From assembly GCA_017445435.1 (NCBI GenBank), contig JAFSUE010000266.1, positions 1-5,516 on the forward strand: a DNA stretch of 5,516 nt, in the 5' to 3' direction. Shown here one piece after another: positions 1-5,040 of this stretch. Made by a program: the position numbers and the translations under genes. Position 1 is the stretch's first letter, and each line of letters begins with the position of its first letter. A model generated the notes under the pieces. It ran no database searches. It saw only the letters and a program-made list of their open reading frames with translations, and was not told the origin of the DNA. This DNA comes from Selenomonadaceae bacterium (lineage in GTDB: Bacteria; Bacillota; Negativicutes; Selenomonadales; Selenomonadaceae).

Positions 1-529
1 AACTACGGGCATTGGAACAGTATTTATCACAAATTCCGTCTTTGGTGCAAACTCGGTATTTTTGAAAAAATCTTACAACTAGTAAATCAAGACTCCGAAG
101 AATCAACACCGATAGAAATTGATTCAACCTTTTGCAAGATATTCTACACTCAAAAAACAATCAGTCGGCTCTTCGCGTGGCGGTAAAAATACCAAAATTC
201 ACGTGGAAAAATGAAAATGTAAAACGTAGTGTTGACAGGCGTACAAGTTCACGACAGCTAAAAGGTAAAACAGTGCTTGCTGACCGTGCCTTCAGTTCCG
301 AGAAAATTCGTGATTATATTGAAAAAGAAGGTGGAAAGGTATGTATTCCAGATAAATCGAATTTCAAAATACAACACGACTTTGACAAGGAAATGTACAA
401 GAAACGCAGTATAGATTTTTTCAGCGAATAAAGAACTTTCGCATAGCTCGTTACGACAAATTAGCTGATTGTTTACTTAGCTTTGTGTTTCTTGCCGTCA
501 TTCACTTTTAATTTACAAACAACCCCTAG
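1..529 (+). pseudogene. IS5-family transposase relic, element 1 (frameshifted, 5' end outside window)
   Basis: This is a decayed DDE transposase that can be followed only by changing frame. Frame 1 (1 to about 145) reads NYGHWNSIYHKFRLW then EIDSTFCK, with the first catalytic Asp at 121-123. Frame 2 (about 155-215) reads KQSVGSSRGGKNTKIHV. Frame 1 near 230-250 reads VLTGVQVHD. Frame 3 (about 255-415) reads LKGKTVLADRAFSSEKIRDY, with the second Asp at 282-284, then HDFDKEMYKKRSI. The tail, in another frame, reads FFQRIKNF and ends near 510. Relatives have an I-V-E-R-F-F motif at this point; here SI runs into DFF, so the Val-Glu-Arg stretch with the third catalytic residue appears deleted. The stretch ACAAACAACCCC before CTAG (526-529) could be the right terminal repeat. 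The element cannot be active. The family call is firm; the IS427-like subgroup is an inference. Confidence 0.85.
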
Positions 530-1016
530 AGAGAAAGCGGGACGTGATTACATATGCGCTAATTGATTCCCAAAGTGTAAAAACATCATATGCAAGTGAG
601 CAAATTGACTATGACAAGGGAAAAAAACGAAAGGACGCAAAAGACACATAGTGACAGACACGTTAGGTTGTTTACTTGCAATCAAGGTTCATAATGCAAA
701 ACTGCATGACACAAAAGCTGGGATATTTCCTGCCATTGAAGCCTATAGAAAATACCCAACAATACAAAGAGATACAGAAAAAGTTTCATAGATAACGTGA
801 AAAATATTCTGGGCTTATATGTAGATATTTCGCCAAAAATAAAAGCAGAAGGATTTCAAGTTATACCGAAACGTTGGGTAGTAGAAAGAACTTTTGCGTG
901 GATAAAAATTTCACGCCGAATGAGTAAAGATTATGAGATTTTAACTTCTACAGAGGAAGCAATTATACAAATTTCAAATTTTCATTTACTGCTTAGACGT
1001 TTATGAAGACAGCTTC
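530..1016 (+). pseudogene. IS5-family transposase relic, element 2 (5'-truncated, frameshifted)
   Basis: This is a second, distinct IS5-family transposase. Frame 1 (541-648) reads ALIDSQSVKT, with the first catalytic Asp at 565-567, and runs to IDYDKGKKRK. An apparent one-base loss near 631 moves it to frame 3, which reads GRKRHIVTDTLGCLLAIKVH and NAKLHD and continues to about 765. Frame 2 then reads YRKSFIDNVKNILGLYVD through RWVVERTFAW (catalytic Glu at 884-886), SKDYEILTST and a C-terminal LLLRRL with stop TGA at 1004-1006. The DAG motif that should precede YRKSF, with the second catalytic Asp, is missing because of a small deletion near 768-771. The N-terminal third is absent and is replaced by the end of element 1. 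AGACAGCTTC (1007-1016) is a candidate right terminal repeat followed by TAA, which fits the three-base TNA target known for the IS1031 subgroup. That subgroup assignment is inferred. Confidence 0.82.
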
Positions 1017-1367
1017 TAAATAATTTTTTGTCAACCGTTACAAAATAATCACAATTTGTTAAAAGGGCGCTTGCGATATGTTAGGCGTCCTTGATTTTTA
1101 TCCCAATTTTTATAATATCTGCTACCTTTTCGTTTAAGAAATCTATTTTATCAACGCCAACATAAATTGTCCGATAAGTTCTTATAAAAAGTCGTTGTAG
1201 TCTCGTTGGCTTGCATCTTTATTACGTCCATTTTTATAGTGTAGCATAAACGAAGTGACAAGTTCAATTTTTTTCTGAACTATTTCTTTCTGAATCGAAA
1301 TCATTGCCGCCCTGTCGCTTAAAATATCTTCAAAATTTGTTTCGTCGTGACGGCGATTGTAAATGGA
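1017..1367 (-). pseudogene. PIN-domain toxin (putative ribonuclease) relic, broken at both ends
   Basis: Read on the minus strand, 1364 down to 1185 gives IYNRRHDETNFEDILSDRAA, then ISIQKEIVQKKIELVTSF, MLHYKNGRNKD and RDYNDFL before a stop at 1182-1184. After a shift of frame the reading continues IYVGVDKIDFLNEKVADII, KIGIKIKDA, a TAA stop, HIASALLTNCDYFVTVDKK and LF, reaching about 1018. The order KDA-x-HIASA followed by NCDYFVTVDKK is the C-terminal half of a PIN domain: the Asp of KDA and the Asp of TVD match conserved acidic positions. The stop replaces the residue between DA and HIA, probably Tyr or Leu. PIN proteins of this kind are usually VapC-like toxins beside an antitoxin. No antitoxin is visible. 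The first conserved Asp and the start codon are lost at the junction with element 3, and the C-terminal tail is lost at the end of element 2. The assignment is by motif memory only. Confidence 0.62.
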
Positions 1368-1710
1368 GGGTGTATTTGAATCAATCGTGCAAGCGTTGGC
1401 AGATTCTTGCAAATTATTCTTTGTTAGAAATGGACTCCACTTTTTGTAAAGTTCATAAAGACGAGACTGGCGCATTGAAAAAACACGGTGATCAAGCTCA
1501 ACTTATAAAGGTGCTTTTAACTGGCGGACATATTCACGACATAATCAGTTATCTTATATTGAAAATCATAACGGCAATGATAAAGCAAATGCAACAATAA
1601 AGCATAATTTTGATGAGGAACTTTATGCGGAACGCAATATTATTGAACGCTTTCTTGCTCGCCGCTTTTATGATTTTAGTTCACCAACACGCTCTAGTTT
1701 AACTAAATAA
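1366..1710 (+). pseudogene. IS5-family transposase relic, element 3 (5'-truncated, internal deletion)
   Basis: Frame 1 from about 1369 reads GVFESIVQALADS. Frame 2 then reads ANYSLLEMDSTFCKVHKDET and GALKKHGDQA, with the first catalytic Asp at 1433-1435, and later VLLTGGHIHD. Frame 1 resumes at 1555 with YIENHNGNDKANATIKHNFD, EELYAERN and IIERF, where the catalytic Glu is 1645-1647, and ends at TAA 1708-1710. The segment between HIHD and YIENHNG, which in relatives carries the LADRxY motif and second catalytic Asp, is deleted, as is most of the glycine-rich loop after GDQA. It belongs to the same subgroup as element 1 (shared DSTFCK, LTGxxxHD and HxFDxExY motifs) but is clearly a different element. 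The N-terminal portion is missing, so its left edge is a deletion junction, not a terminal repeat. It is non-functional. Confidence 0.8.
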
Positions 1711-1938
1711 AAAAATTTTCCAAACTTGAAATTTAGGTGGAGTTGAATAAATAAGTGCTGATAAAAAATAAAGGTAATTACGCGGCATTTCTAGCGCCGC
1801 AACCGCTACGCGGAATTAAGAATGTAGAATTAATATTTGACAATTCAAGCGCCAAAAAAAAGTAGGTTTAAAATCTAAAAAATTGTTACAAAGTTTGAAA
1901 CTACCAATAGTATTTTGAATACATAAAAAATTTTTGGA
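1711..1938. other. Intergenic stretch without a recognisable gene
   Basis: This AT-rich gap lies between IS relic 3 and the rpmE promoter. No frame on either strand gives a recognisable protein. It contains one GC-rich island (1781-1813) with two short hairpin possibilities: GCGGC 1782-1786 with GCCGC 1796-1800, and CCGC 1803-1806 with GCGG 1810-1813. The motif GAATTA then occurs twice (1813-1818 and 1827-1832). It may contain the decayed right end of element 3, but no terminal repeat could be identified. Confidence 0.5.
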
Positions 1939-1967
1939 TTGATATTTCTGCGCGGCTATGATAAAAT
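1939..1967 (+). promoter_or_regulatory. Promoter of rpmE (sigma-70/SigA type)
   Basis: TTGATA (1939-1944) and TAAAAT (1962-1967) are separated by exactly 17 bases, and a TG one base before the -10 box makes it an extended -10. Transcription should start near 1974, giving a leader of about 40 bases before the TTG start codon. No zinc-responsive operator was recognised. Confidence 0.75.
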
Positions 1968-2000
1968 CCTTTTTCGTCAAACATTTGCAGATTGTAACAC

Positions 2001-2007
2001 GGAGGTG
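2001..2007 (+). promoter_or_regulatory. Ribosome binding site deciding the rpmE TTG start
   Basis: GGAGGTG is a near-perfect complement to the 16S rRNA 3' end and lies six bases before TTG 2014-2016. It excludes the in-frame GTG at 2005, which overlaps it, and favours TTG over any upstream codon. Confidence 0.85.
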
Positions 2008-2013
2008 GAAATT

Positions 2014-2214
2014 TTGAAAGAAAAAATTCATCCGCAATATTTTGAAGCTACTGTAACTTGTGGTTGTGGCAACACGTTTAAAACTGGCTCGACGAAAAAA
2101 GAATTGAAAGTTGACGTTTGCTCGAAGTGTCACCCATTTTTTACTGGTCGTCAGCGCGACGTTAAAGCTGGCGGGCGCATTGAGAAATTTAATAAGCGCT
2201 ACAAAAAATCTTAA
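2014..2214 (+). CDS. rpmE: 50S ribosomal protein L31, zinc-binding type
   Basis: This encodes a 66-residue protein of normal length for bacterial L31, which sits on the large ribosomal subunit near the central protuberance and helps bridge the two subunits. It opens MKEKIHPQYFEATVTCGCGN and ends KFNKRYKKS. Four cysteines, C16 and C18 (CGC) and C36 and C39 (CSKC), form the zinc-ribbon site, so it is the C+ form and not the zinc-free paralogue. The conserved HPFFTG and GGRIEKFNKRY segments are present. TTG at 2014 is chosen as start because GGAGGTG (2001-2007) lies six bases upstream and the protein then begins exactly at the family's usual MK-x-x-IHP. The upstream in-frame ATG at 1958 falls inside the promoter, and the GTG at 2005 overlaps the ribosome binding site. 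It is transcribed alone, from its own promoter to a strong terminator. Confidence 0.96.
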   Translation: MKEKIHPQYFEATVTCGCGNTFKTGSTKKELKVDVCSKCHPFFTGRQRDVKAGGRIEKFNKRYKKS

Positions 2215-2229
2215 AATTTTAACAAGTAG

Positions 2230-2300
2230 AGGCTAACGATTAAGATTAAAACTTGAAAAATTCTAGCTAAAAATCTTAGTCGCTAGCCTTTATTTTTTTT
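2230..2300 (+). terminator. Rho-independent terminator of rpmE
   Basis: An 18-base arm AGGCTAACGATTAAGATT (2230-2247) pairs with 2272-2289 with one mismatch and one G-U wobble. The loop is about 24 bases and the stem is followed by a T-rich run (2289-2300) broken by one A. It begins 16 bases after the rpmE stop and separates rpmE from the ahbA promoter. Confidence 0.88.
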
Positions 2301-2302
2301 GC

Positions 2303-2331
2303 TTGACGCCAGCGCAAAATCTTTGTAAAAT
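2303..2331 (+). promoter_or_regulatory. Promoter of ahbA-ahbB
   Basis: TTGACG (2303-2308) and TAAAAT (2326-2331) are spaced by 17 bases. The -35 box starts two bases after the T-run of the rpmE terminator, so the two units are packed without slack. Transcription is expected near 2338, about 34 bases before the ahbA ATG. Confidence 0.75.
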
Positions 2332-2336
2332 AATTT

Positions 2337-2351
2337 TTGAATGTGATTCAA
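2337..2351 (+). promoter_or_regulatory. Palindrome at the ahbA transcription start, possible operator
   Basis: TTGAAT-GTG-ATTCAA is a perfect six-base inverted repeat with a three-base centre, covering the predicted +1 to +14 region. This is a usual place for a repressor site. It resembles, but does not match, the 14-base FNR/CRP consensus (TTGAT-N4-ATCAA), being one base longer. It could also fold as a small leader hairpin. The binding protein is unknown. Confidence 0.35.
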
Positions 2352-2371
2352 TTTTTTTAGGAGAAATAGCG

Positions 2372-2827
2372 ATGGAACTTTCAAGCTTTGATAAATCCCT
2401 GCTGAATTTGTTGCAGGGAAACATACCAGTTTGCAGTAGACCTTTCGCGGAAATGGCGTCGACGCTTGGCGCAGATGAAAATTTTGTGCTGGAACGTGTA
2501 CGCGAATTGAAGGCGGCAGGCTATTTGCGTCGTATCGGAACTTTTTTTAACTCCGACAATTTGGGCTATCGCAGTACGTTAATAGCGTTGGAAGTCACGC
2601 CGTCAGAAATTTGCACGGTTGCCGAAACTATCAACGGTTACGACGAAGTCACGCACAATTACGAACGCGAAGGCAAATTTAATTTATGGTTCACGCTGTC
2701 AACGTTGAATGCAGAACGCGAAGGAAATATTTTAAGCGAAATTAAATCTCTGCGCGGCGTTGAAGATATGATTAACTTGAAGTCCAATAGAAAATTTAAA
2801 ATCAATGTGCAATTCAATTTACAGTGA
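2372..2827 (+). CDS. ahbA: Siroheme decarboxylase, AhbA (NirD/L-like) subunit
   Basis: This 151-residue cytosolic protein has an Lrp/AsnC fold: an N-terminal helix-turn-helix-like part (about 5-55, FDKSLLNLLQGNIPV start) and a C-terminal AsnC-type alpha/beta domain. In the AhbA/AhbB family this fold has become an enzyme. The heterodimer removes the acetate carboxyls at C12 and C18 of siroheme to give 12,18-didecarboxysiroheme, the next intermediate of the alternative haem route. Family signatures are RRIG (53-56) leading to FFNSDNLGYRST, and THNYERE-GKFNLWFTL (94-109), where H95, Y97 and R99 lie in the substrate pocket region of relatives. ATG 2372 is chosen because AGGAGA (2359-2364) precedes it; a longer reading from TTG 2303 would start inside the promoter. 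The 3' end overlaps ahbB. A true Lrp transcription factor is less likely because of these motifs and the paired gene. Confidence 0.88.
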   Translation: MELSSFDKSLLNLLQGNIPVCSRPFAEMASTLGADENFVLERVRELKAAGYLRRIGTFFNSDNLGYRSTLIALEVTPSEICTVAETINGYDEVTHNYEREGKFNLWFTLSTLNAEREGNILSEIKSLRGVEDMINLKSNRKFKINVQFNLQ

Positions 2828-3320
2828 CACAAAAATTTTGACAGACCCAGACAAAGAAATTATACGCGTTTTGCAGGAAGATTTTCCACTTTGTGAAGAG
2901 CCGTACAAATTTTTGGCGGAAAAAGTTGGAATTGATGAAGAAGAATTTTTACAGCGCGTGAAAGATTTTGTACGTGAAAAAAAAATTCGTAAGCTTGGCG
3001 CCGTCTTGCAACATAGAGCGGCGGGCTTTAAATCGAATGCACTTTGCGCGTGGAATGTACCAGCTGAAAAACTTGCTGACATTGCGGCGATTATGAGTTC
3101 ACACGCGGCAGTTTCGCACTGTTACGACAGGACGCCTGCGCCGAATTGGAATTATAATTTGTATACGATGATTCACGCTAAGTCCCGCGCAGAATGTGAC
3201 AGTATCATTGATGAACTTTCGCGTTTGACTGGCATAACGGATTTTCAAGCGCTTTACTCCATTAAAGAATGGAAAAAAACTTCAATGAAATATTTTACCG
3301 AAGAACTTAAAAATTCTTGA
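2805..3320 (+). CDS. ahbB: Siroheme decarboxylase, AhbB (NirG/H-like) subunit
   Basis: This is the partner of AhbA, 171 residues from ATG 2805. The N-terminal part reads LTDPDKEIIRVLQEDFPL (12-29), a helix-turn-helix-like segment, followed by IRKLGAVLQHRAAGF (61-75). The diagnostic stretch is VSHCYDRTPAPNWNYNLYTM (103-122) followed by IH, closely matching the family pattern SHCYxRxxxPxWxYNLYTMIH. H105, Y107 and R109 align with the AhbA HNYER motif. Overlap with ahbA (2805-2827) and the lack of a clear ribosome binding site suggest translational coupling. The start is uncertain: relatives begin near LTDPDKE, so TTG at 2838-2840 is an alternative that would shorten the protein by 11 residues. 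No ahbC, ahbD or hem genes lie beside the pair here. NirDLGH of haem d1 synthesis does the same chemistry, but no nir genes are nearby. Confidence 0.88.
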   Translation: MCNSIYSDTKILTDPDKEIIRVLQEDFPLCEEPYKFLAEKVGIDEEEFLQRVKDFVREKKIRKLGAVLQHRAAGFKSNALCAWNVPAEKLADIAAIMSSHAAVSHCYDRTPAPNWNYNLYTMIHAKSRAECDSIIDELSRLTGITDFQALYSIKEWKKTSMKYFTEELKNS

Positions 3321-3328
3321 TAAAAAAG

Positions 3329-3365
3329 CACCTTACAACGTGAATAGTTGAAAGATGTTTTTTTT
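3329..3365 (+). terminator. Terminator of ahbA-ahbB
   Basis: Arms CACCTTACAAC (3329-3339) and GTTGAAAGATG (3347-3357) pair over 11 positions with two mismatches around a seven-base loop. Eight Ts (3358-3365) follow. It begins eight bases after the ahbB stop. Confidence 0.7.
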
Positions 3366-3388
3366 ATTAATCAAGTTGCAATTAAAAA

Positions 3389-3410
3389 GGGCTCTCAAGG
3401 ATGAGCGCCC
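3389..3410 (-). terminator. Minus-strand terminator for the 6-phospho-beta-glucosidase gene
   Basis: On the minus strand GGGCGCTCA (3410-3402) pairs with TGAGAGCCC (3397-3389) with one mismatch around a four-base loop. TTTTT (3388-3384) follows. It lies about 115 bases past the stop of the minus-strand gene. Confidence 0.65.
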
Positions 3411-3460
3411 GCCCGCGCAAATCGCGTGATGCGATTTCAGCGGGCTGTTTTCTTTTTGCT
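3411..3460 (+). terminator. Plus-strand terminator, second behind ahbB
   Basis: GCCCGC (3411-3416) pairs with GCGGGC (3440-3445), and AAATCGC (3419-3425) with GCGATTT (3431-3437), leaving a 2x2 internal mismatch and a five-base loop. The run TGTTTTCTTTTT (3446-3457) follows. It is stronger than the hairpin directly behind ahbB and may be a back-up. Confidence 0.7.
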
Positions 3461-3524
3461 ACTTTTTCTTTTGCACCAAAAGAAAAAGTAGATTTAAAAA
3501 ATAAAAAAAATTTTTTACTAACTG

Positions 3525-4994
3525 CTACTCTAAATCTTCACCGTTGGACGCAATAACTTTTTTGTACCAGAAGAAAGAATCTTTACGACTGCGTGAAAAA
3601 TCGCCAGTGCCGTCGTCGTGACGATTAACATAAATAAAGCCGTAACGTTTAGCGTACTGTCCAGTTCCAGCGCTAACTAAGTCAATCGGTCCCCACGTCG
3701 TGTAGCCAATCAGCGGTACGCCGTCGTTTACAGCGTCGCCCATTGCTTTAATATGTTCGCGGAAATATGAAATTCTATAATCATCGTGAATCGCGCCGTC
3801 ATCTTCAACTTTATCGAATGCGCCAAATCCATTTTCAACAACCATAATCGGCGTGTCGGGATAACGTGACGCCAACTTATTCAAAGTCCAGCGTAAACCG
3901 TCAGGGTCAATCTGCCAGCCCCAATCGCTAGCCTTCAAGTACGGATTTTTAGCGCCGCCCATCATATTGCCTTTAACCTGCTCGGCGTTTGGATCAACCG
4001 TCACGCAGTTTGACATATAGTAGCTGAATGTGTAAAAGTCGACTGTACCTTCACGCAGAATTTTTTTATCTTCCTCATTGTCCATAAACGCCGTATCAAT
4101 GCCCATGTCTTGATACATTTTTTTTGCAAAGGAAGGATAAGCGCCGCGAACTTGAACGTCACCGCAAAGATCGTTGCAGAAATGGTCGCGCCTTTGGTCT
4201 TCAAGAATATCTTTAGGATTAGGCGTCAATGGATACCAGGTAATATGACAAATCATATTGCCAATCATAAAGTCAGGATTAATTTTGTGACCTTCGATAA
4301 CTGCTTTAGCGGAGGCAACAAATTCATTGTGAAGAGCTTCAACGCGTTGTTGTGGAACGTCAATAATTTCAGGGAACTTGCAAGGCGCTGTGCGTTTTAA
4401 ATCTTCATCTTGCAGGACACCGACGCCGTAAAGGTTGCCCATTTGCTTTTCCATTAACGTCATATTAATTTCGTTAAACGTCAGCCAATATTTGACTTTA
4501 TCTTTCCAGCGATTAAAGCAAGTTGTCGCGTACTTGACGAAAAGGTCAATAGTTTTGCGATTGTAAAAGCCCTTGTACTTCGTGACAATAGCCCAAGGAA
4601 TTTCATAATGGCAAAGAGTGATTAACGGTTCAATGCCGTATTTCTTGCATTCGTCAATAAGATTGTCATAGAATTTCAAGCCAGCTTCATTTGGTTCAGC
4701 GTCGTCACCGTTTGGAAAAAGTCTAGCCCAGTTAATTGAAAAGCGATAGCAGGTAAATCCCATTTCAGCGAACAGTGCAATATCTTCCTTGTAGTGGTGG
4801 TACATGTCAATCGCTTCATGTGACGGATAGAAACGATTTTTTTCAATAGTCGGGCAAAAAGTACGCGGAGTGTTCACGTCGCCGCCCAACAACATATCGG
4901 GAACTGAAAGCCCTTTGCCGTCTTCAAGGTACGCACCTTCGCATTGATTAGCAGCAGTTGCGCCGCCCCACAAAAAATTCTTTGGAAATGCCAT
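3525..4994 (-). CDS. 6-phospho-beta-glucosidase, glycoside hydrolase family 1
   Basis: This intact 489-residue cytosolic enzyme has no signal peptide. It should hydrolyse phosphorylated beta-glucosides (cellobiose-6-phosphate or aryl-glucoside type) delivered by a PTS transporter, yielding glucose-6-phosphate. The GH1 N-terminal signature FLWGGATAANQCEGAY is at 7-22 (Q17 and E19 in QxEG). H129 is in TLCHYEIPW. The acid/base E175 is in LTFNEIN, and the nucleophile E387 is in VVENGFGAFD. Phospho-sugar specificity is shown by GWQIDPDGLRW (359-369), TWGPIDLVSAGTGQYAKRYG (433-452), with S441, K449 and Y451 the likely phosphate ligands, and the C-terminal SRKDSFFWYKKVIASNGE. WGPIDL instead of a LacG-like W-S-N-G favours glucosidase over 6-phospho-beta-galactosidase. 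ATG 4994-4992 is set by AGAAAGGAG upstream. No PTS gene is adjacent. Whether it corresponds to BglA, BglH, AscB or PbgL by name cannot be decided. Confidence 0.95.
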   Translation of the reverse strand: MAFPKNFLWGGATAANQCEGAYLEDGKGLSVPDMLLGGDVNTPRTFCPTIEKNRFYPSHEAIDMYHHYKEDIALFAEMGFTCYRFSINWARLFPNGDDAEPNEAGLKFYDNLIDECKKYGIEPLITLCHYEIPWAIVTKYKGFYNRKTIDLFVKYATTCFNRWKDKVKYWLTFNEINMTLMEKQMGNLYGVGVLQDEDLKRTAPCKFPEIIDVPQQRVEALHNEFVASAKAVIEGHKINPDFMIGNMICHITWYPLTPNPKDILEDQRRDHFCNDLCGDVQVRGAYPSFAKKMYQDMGIDTAFMDNEEDKKILREGTVDFYTFSYYMSNCVTVDPNAEQVKGNMMGGAKNPYLKASDWGWQIDPDGLRWTLNKLASRYPDTPIMVVENGFGAFDKVEDDGAIHDDYRISYFREHIKAMGDAVNDGVPLIGYTTWGPIDLVSAGTGQYAKRYGFIYVNRHDDGTGDFSRSRKDSFFWYKKVIASNGEDLE

Positions 4995-5004
4995 AAAAAT
5001 TTTT

Positions 5005-5013
5005 CTCCTTTCT
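5005..5013 (-). promoter_or_regulatory. Ribosome binding site of the 6-phospho-beta-glucosidase gene
   Basis: On the minus strand AGAAAGGAG ends ten bases before the ATG at 4994. It supports this start, which also begins exactly at the family's conserved FPKNFLWG. Confidence 0.8.
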
Positions 5014-5031
5014 TTGAAGTGTACATTTTTT

Positions 5032-5040
5032 ATTTTAGCA
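5032..5040 (-). promoter_or_regulatory. Candidate extended -10 promoter for the 6-phospho-beta-glucosidase gene
   Basis: The minus strand reads TGCTAAAAT, that is TG-n-TAAAAT, placing the transcription start near 5025 with a leader of about 30 bases. No good -35 hexamer is found 16-18 bases upstream, where the sequence is nearly all A and T, so this rests on the extended -10 alone. No antiterminator hairpin or catabolite-repression site was recognised. Confidence 0.45.

Larger units (their letters stand above)
3366..3524. repeat. Convergent intergenic region with three stacked hairpins
   Basis: Between the converging ahbB and 6-phospho-beta-glucosidase genes lie three adjacent inverted repeats: 3389-3410, 3411-3445 and 3459-3491. 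The last is a perfect 15-base inverted repeat, CTACTTTTTCTTTTG (3459-3473) and its complement (3477-3491), with a three-base CAC centre. It has no T-run on either strand beside it, so it is not an obvious terminator. Local GC of 3389-3445 is far above the surroundings. The whole block could be a dispersed chromosomal repeat, but that cannot be shown from one copy. Confidence 0.6.

Noticed and set aside
132..431. 99-residue + strand reading as an independent gene
   Set aside because: It is a mid-to-late piece of transposase relic 1 in one of its frames and begins inside out-of-frame sequence, with no ribosome binding site.
797..1006. 69-residue + strand reading with a GTG start as a real gene
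   Set aside because: It is the C-terminal end of transposase relic 2; the codon at 797 is an internal Val and the match extends upstream of it.
1182..1475. Minus-strand 97-residue reading taken as one intact small protein
   Set aside because: Only its lower part (about 1364 to 1185) fits PIN sequence. The upstream part is the antisense of IS element 3, so it is a chimera of two relics.
1837..1874. TTGACA at 1837 with TAAAAT at 1869 as a promoter
   Set aside because: The spacing is 26 bases, too long for a normal promoter, and no gene begins behind it.
1816..2133. Minus-strand reading opposite rpmE
   Set aside because: It overlaps the well-supported L31 gene and its promoter on the other strand and has no recognisable motif.
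2337..2351. Direct assignment of the ahbA palindrome as an FNR or CRP site
   Set aside because: The total length is 15 bases, not 14, and the half-sites are TTGAA/TTCAA instead of TTGAT/ATCAA.
2819..3082. Minus-strand reading inside ahbB
   Set aside because: It is a shadow of the conserved ahbB frame, with low-complexity Ser-rich translation and no start signals.
2372..3320. ahbA and ahbB as two Lrp/AsnC transcription regulators
   Set aside because: The paired arrangement, the HNYER and SHCYDR motifs and the NxNLYTMIH stretch are those of siroheme decarboxylases, not of amino-acid-responsive regulators.
3389..3491. Hairpin cluster as a CRISPR array
   Set aside because: The three hairpins have different sequences, and there are no direct repeats with regular spacers or cas genes.
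4001..4400. Alternative-frame readings on both strands within the 6-phospho-beta-glucosidase gene
   Set aside because: The main frame carries all GH1 motifs without interruption; the overlapping readings show no family features.
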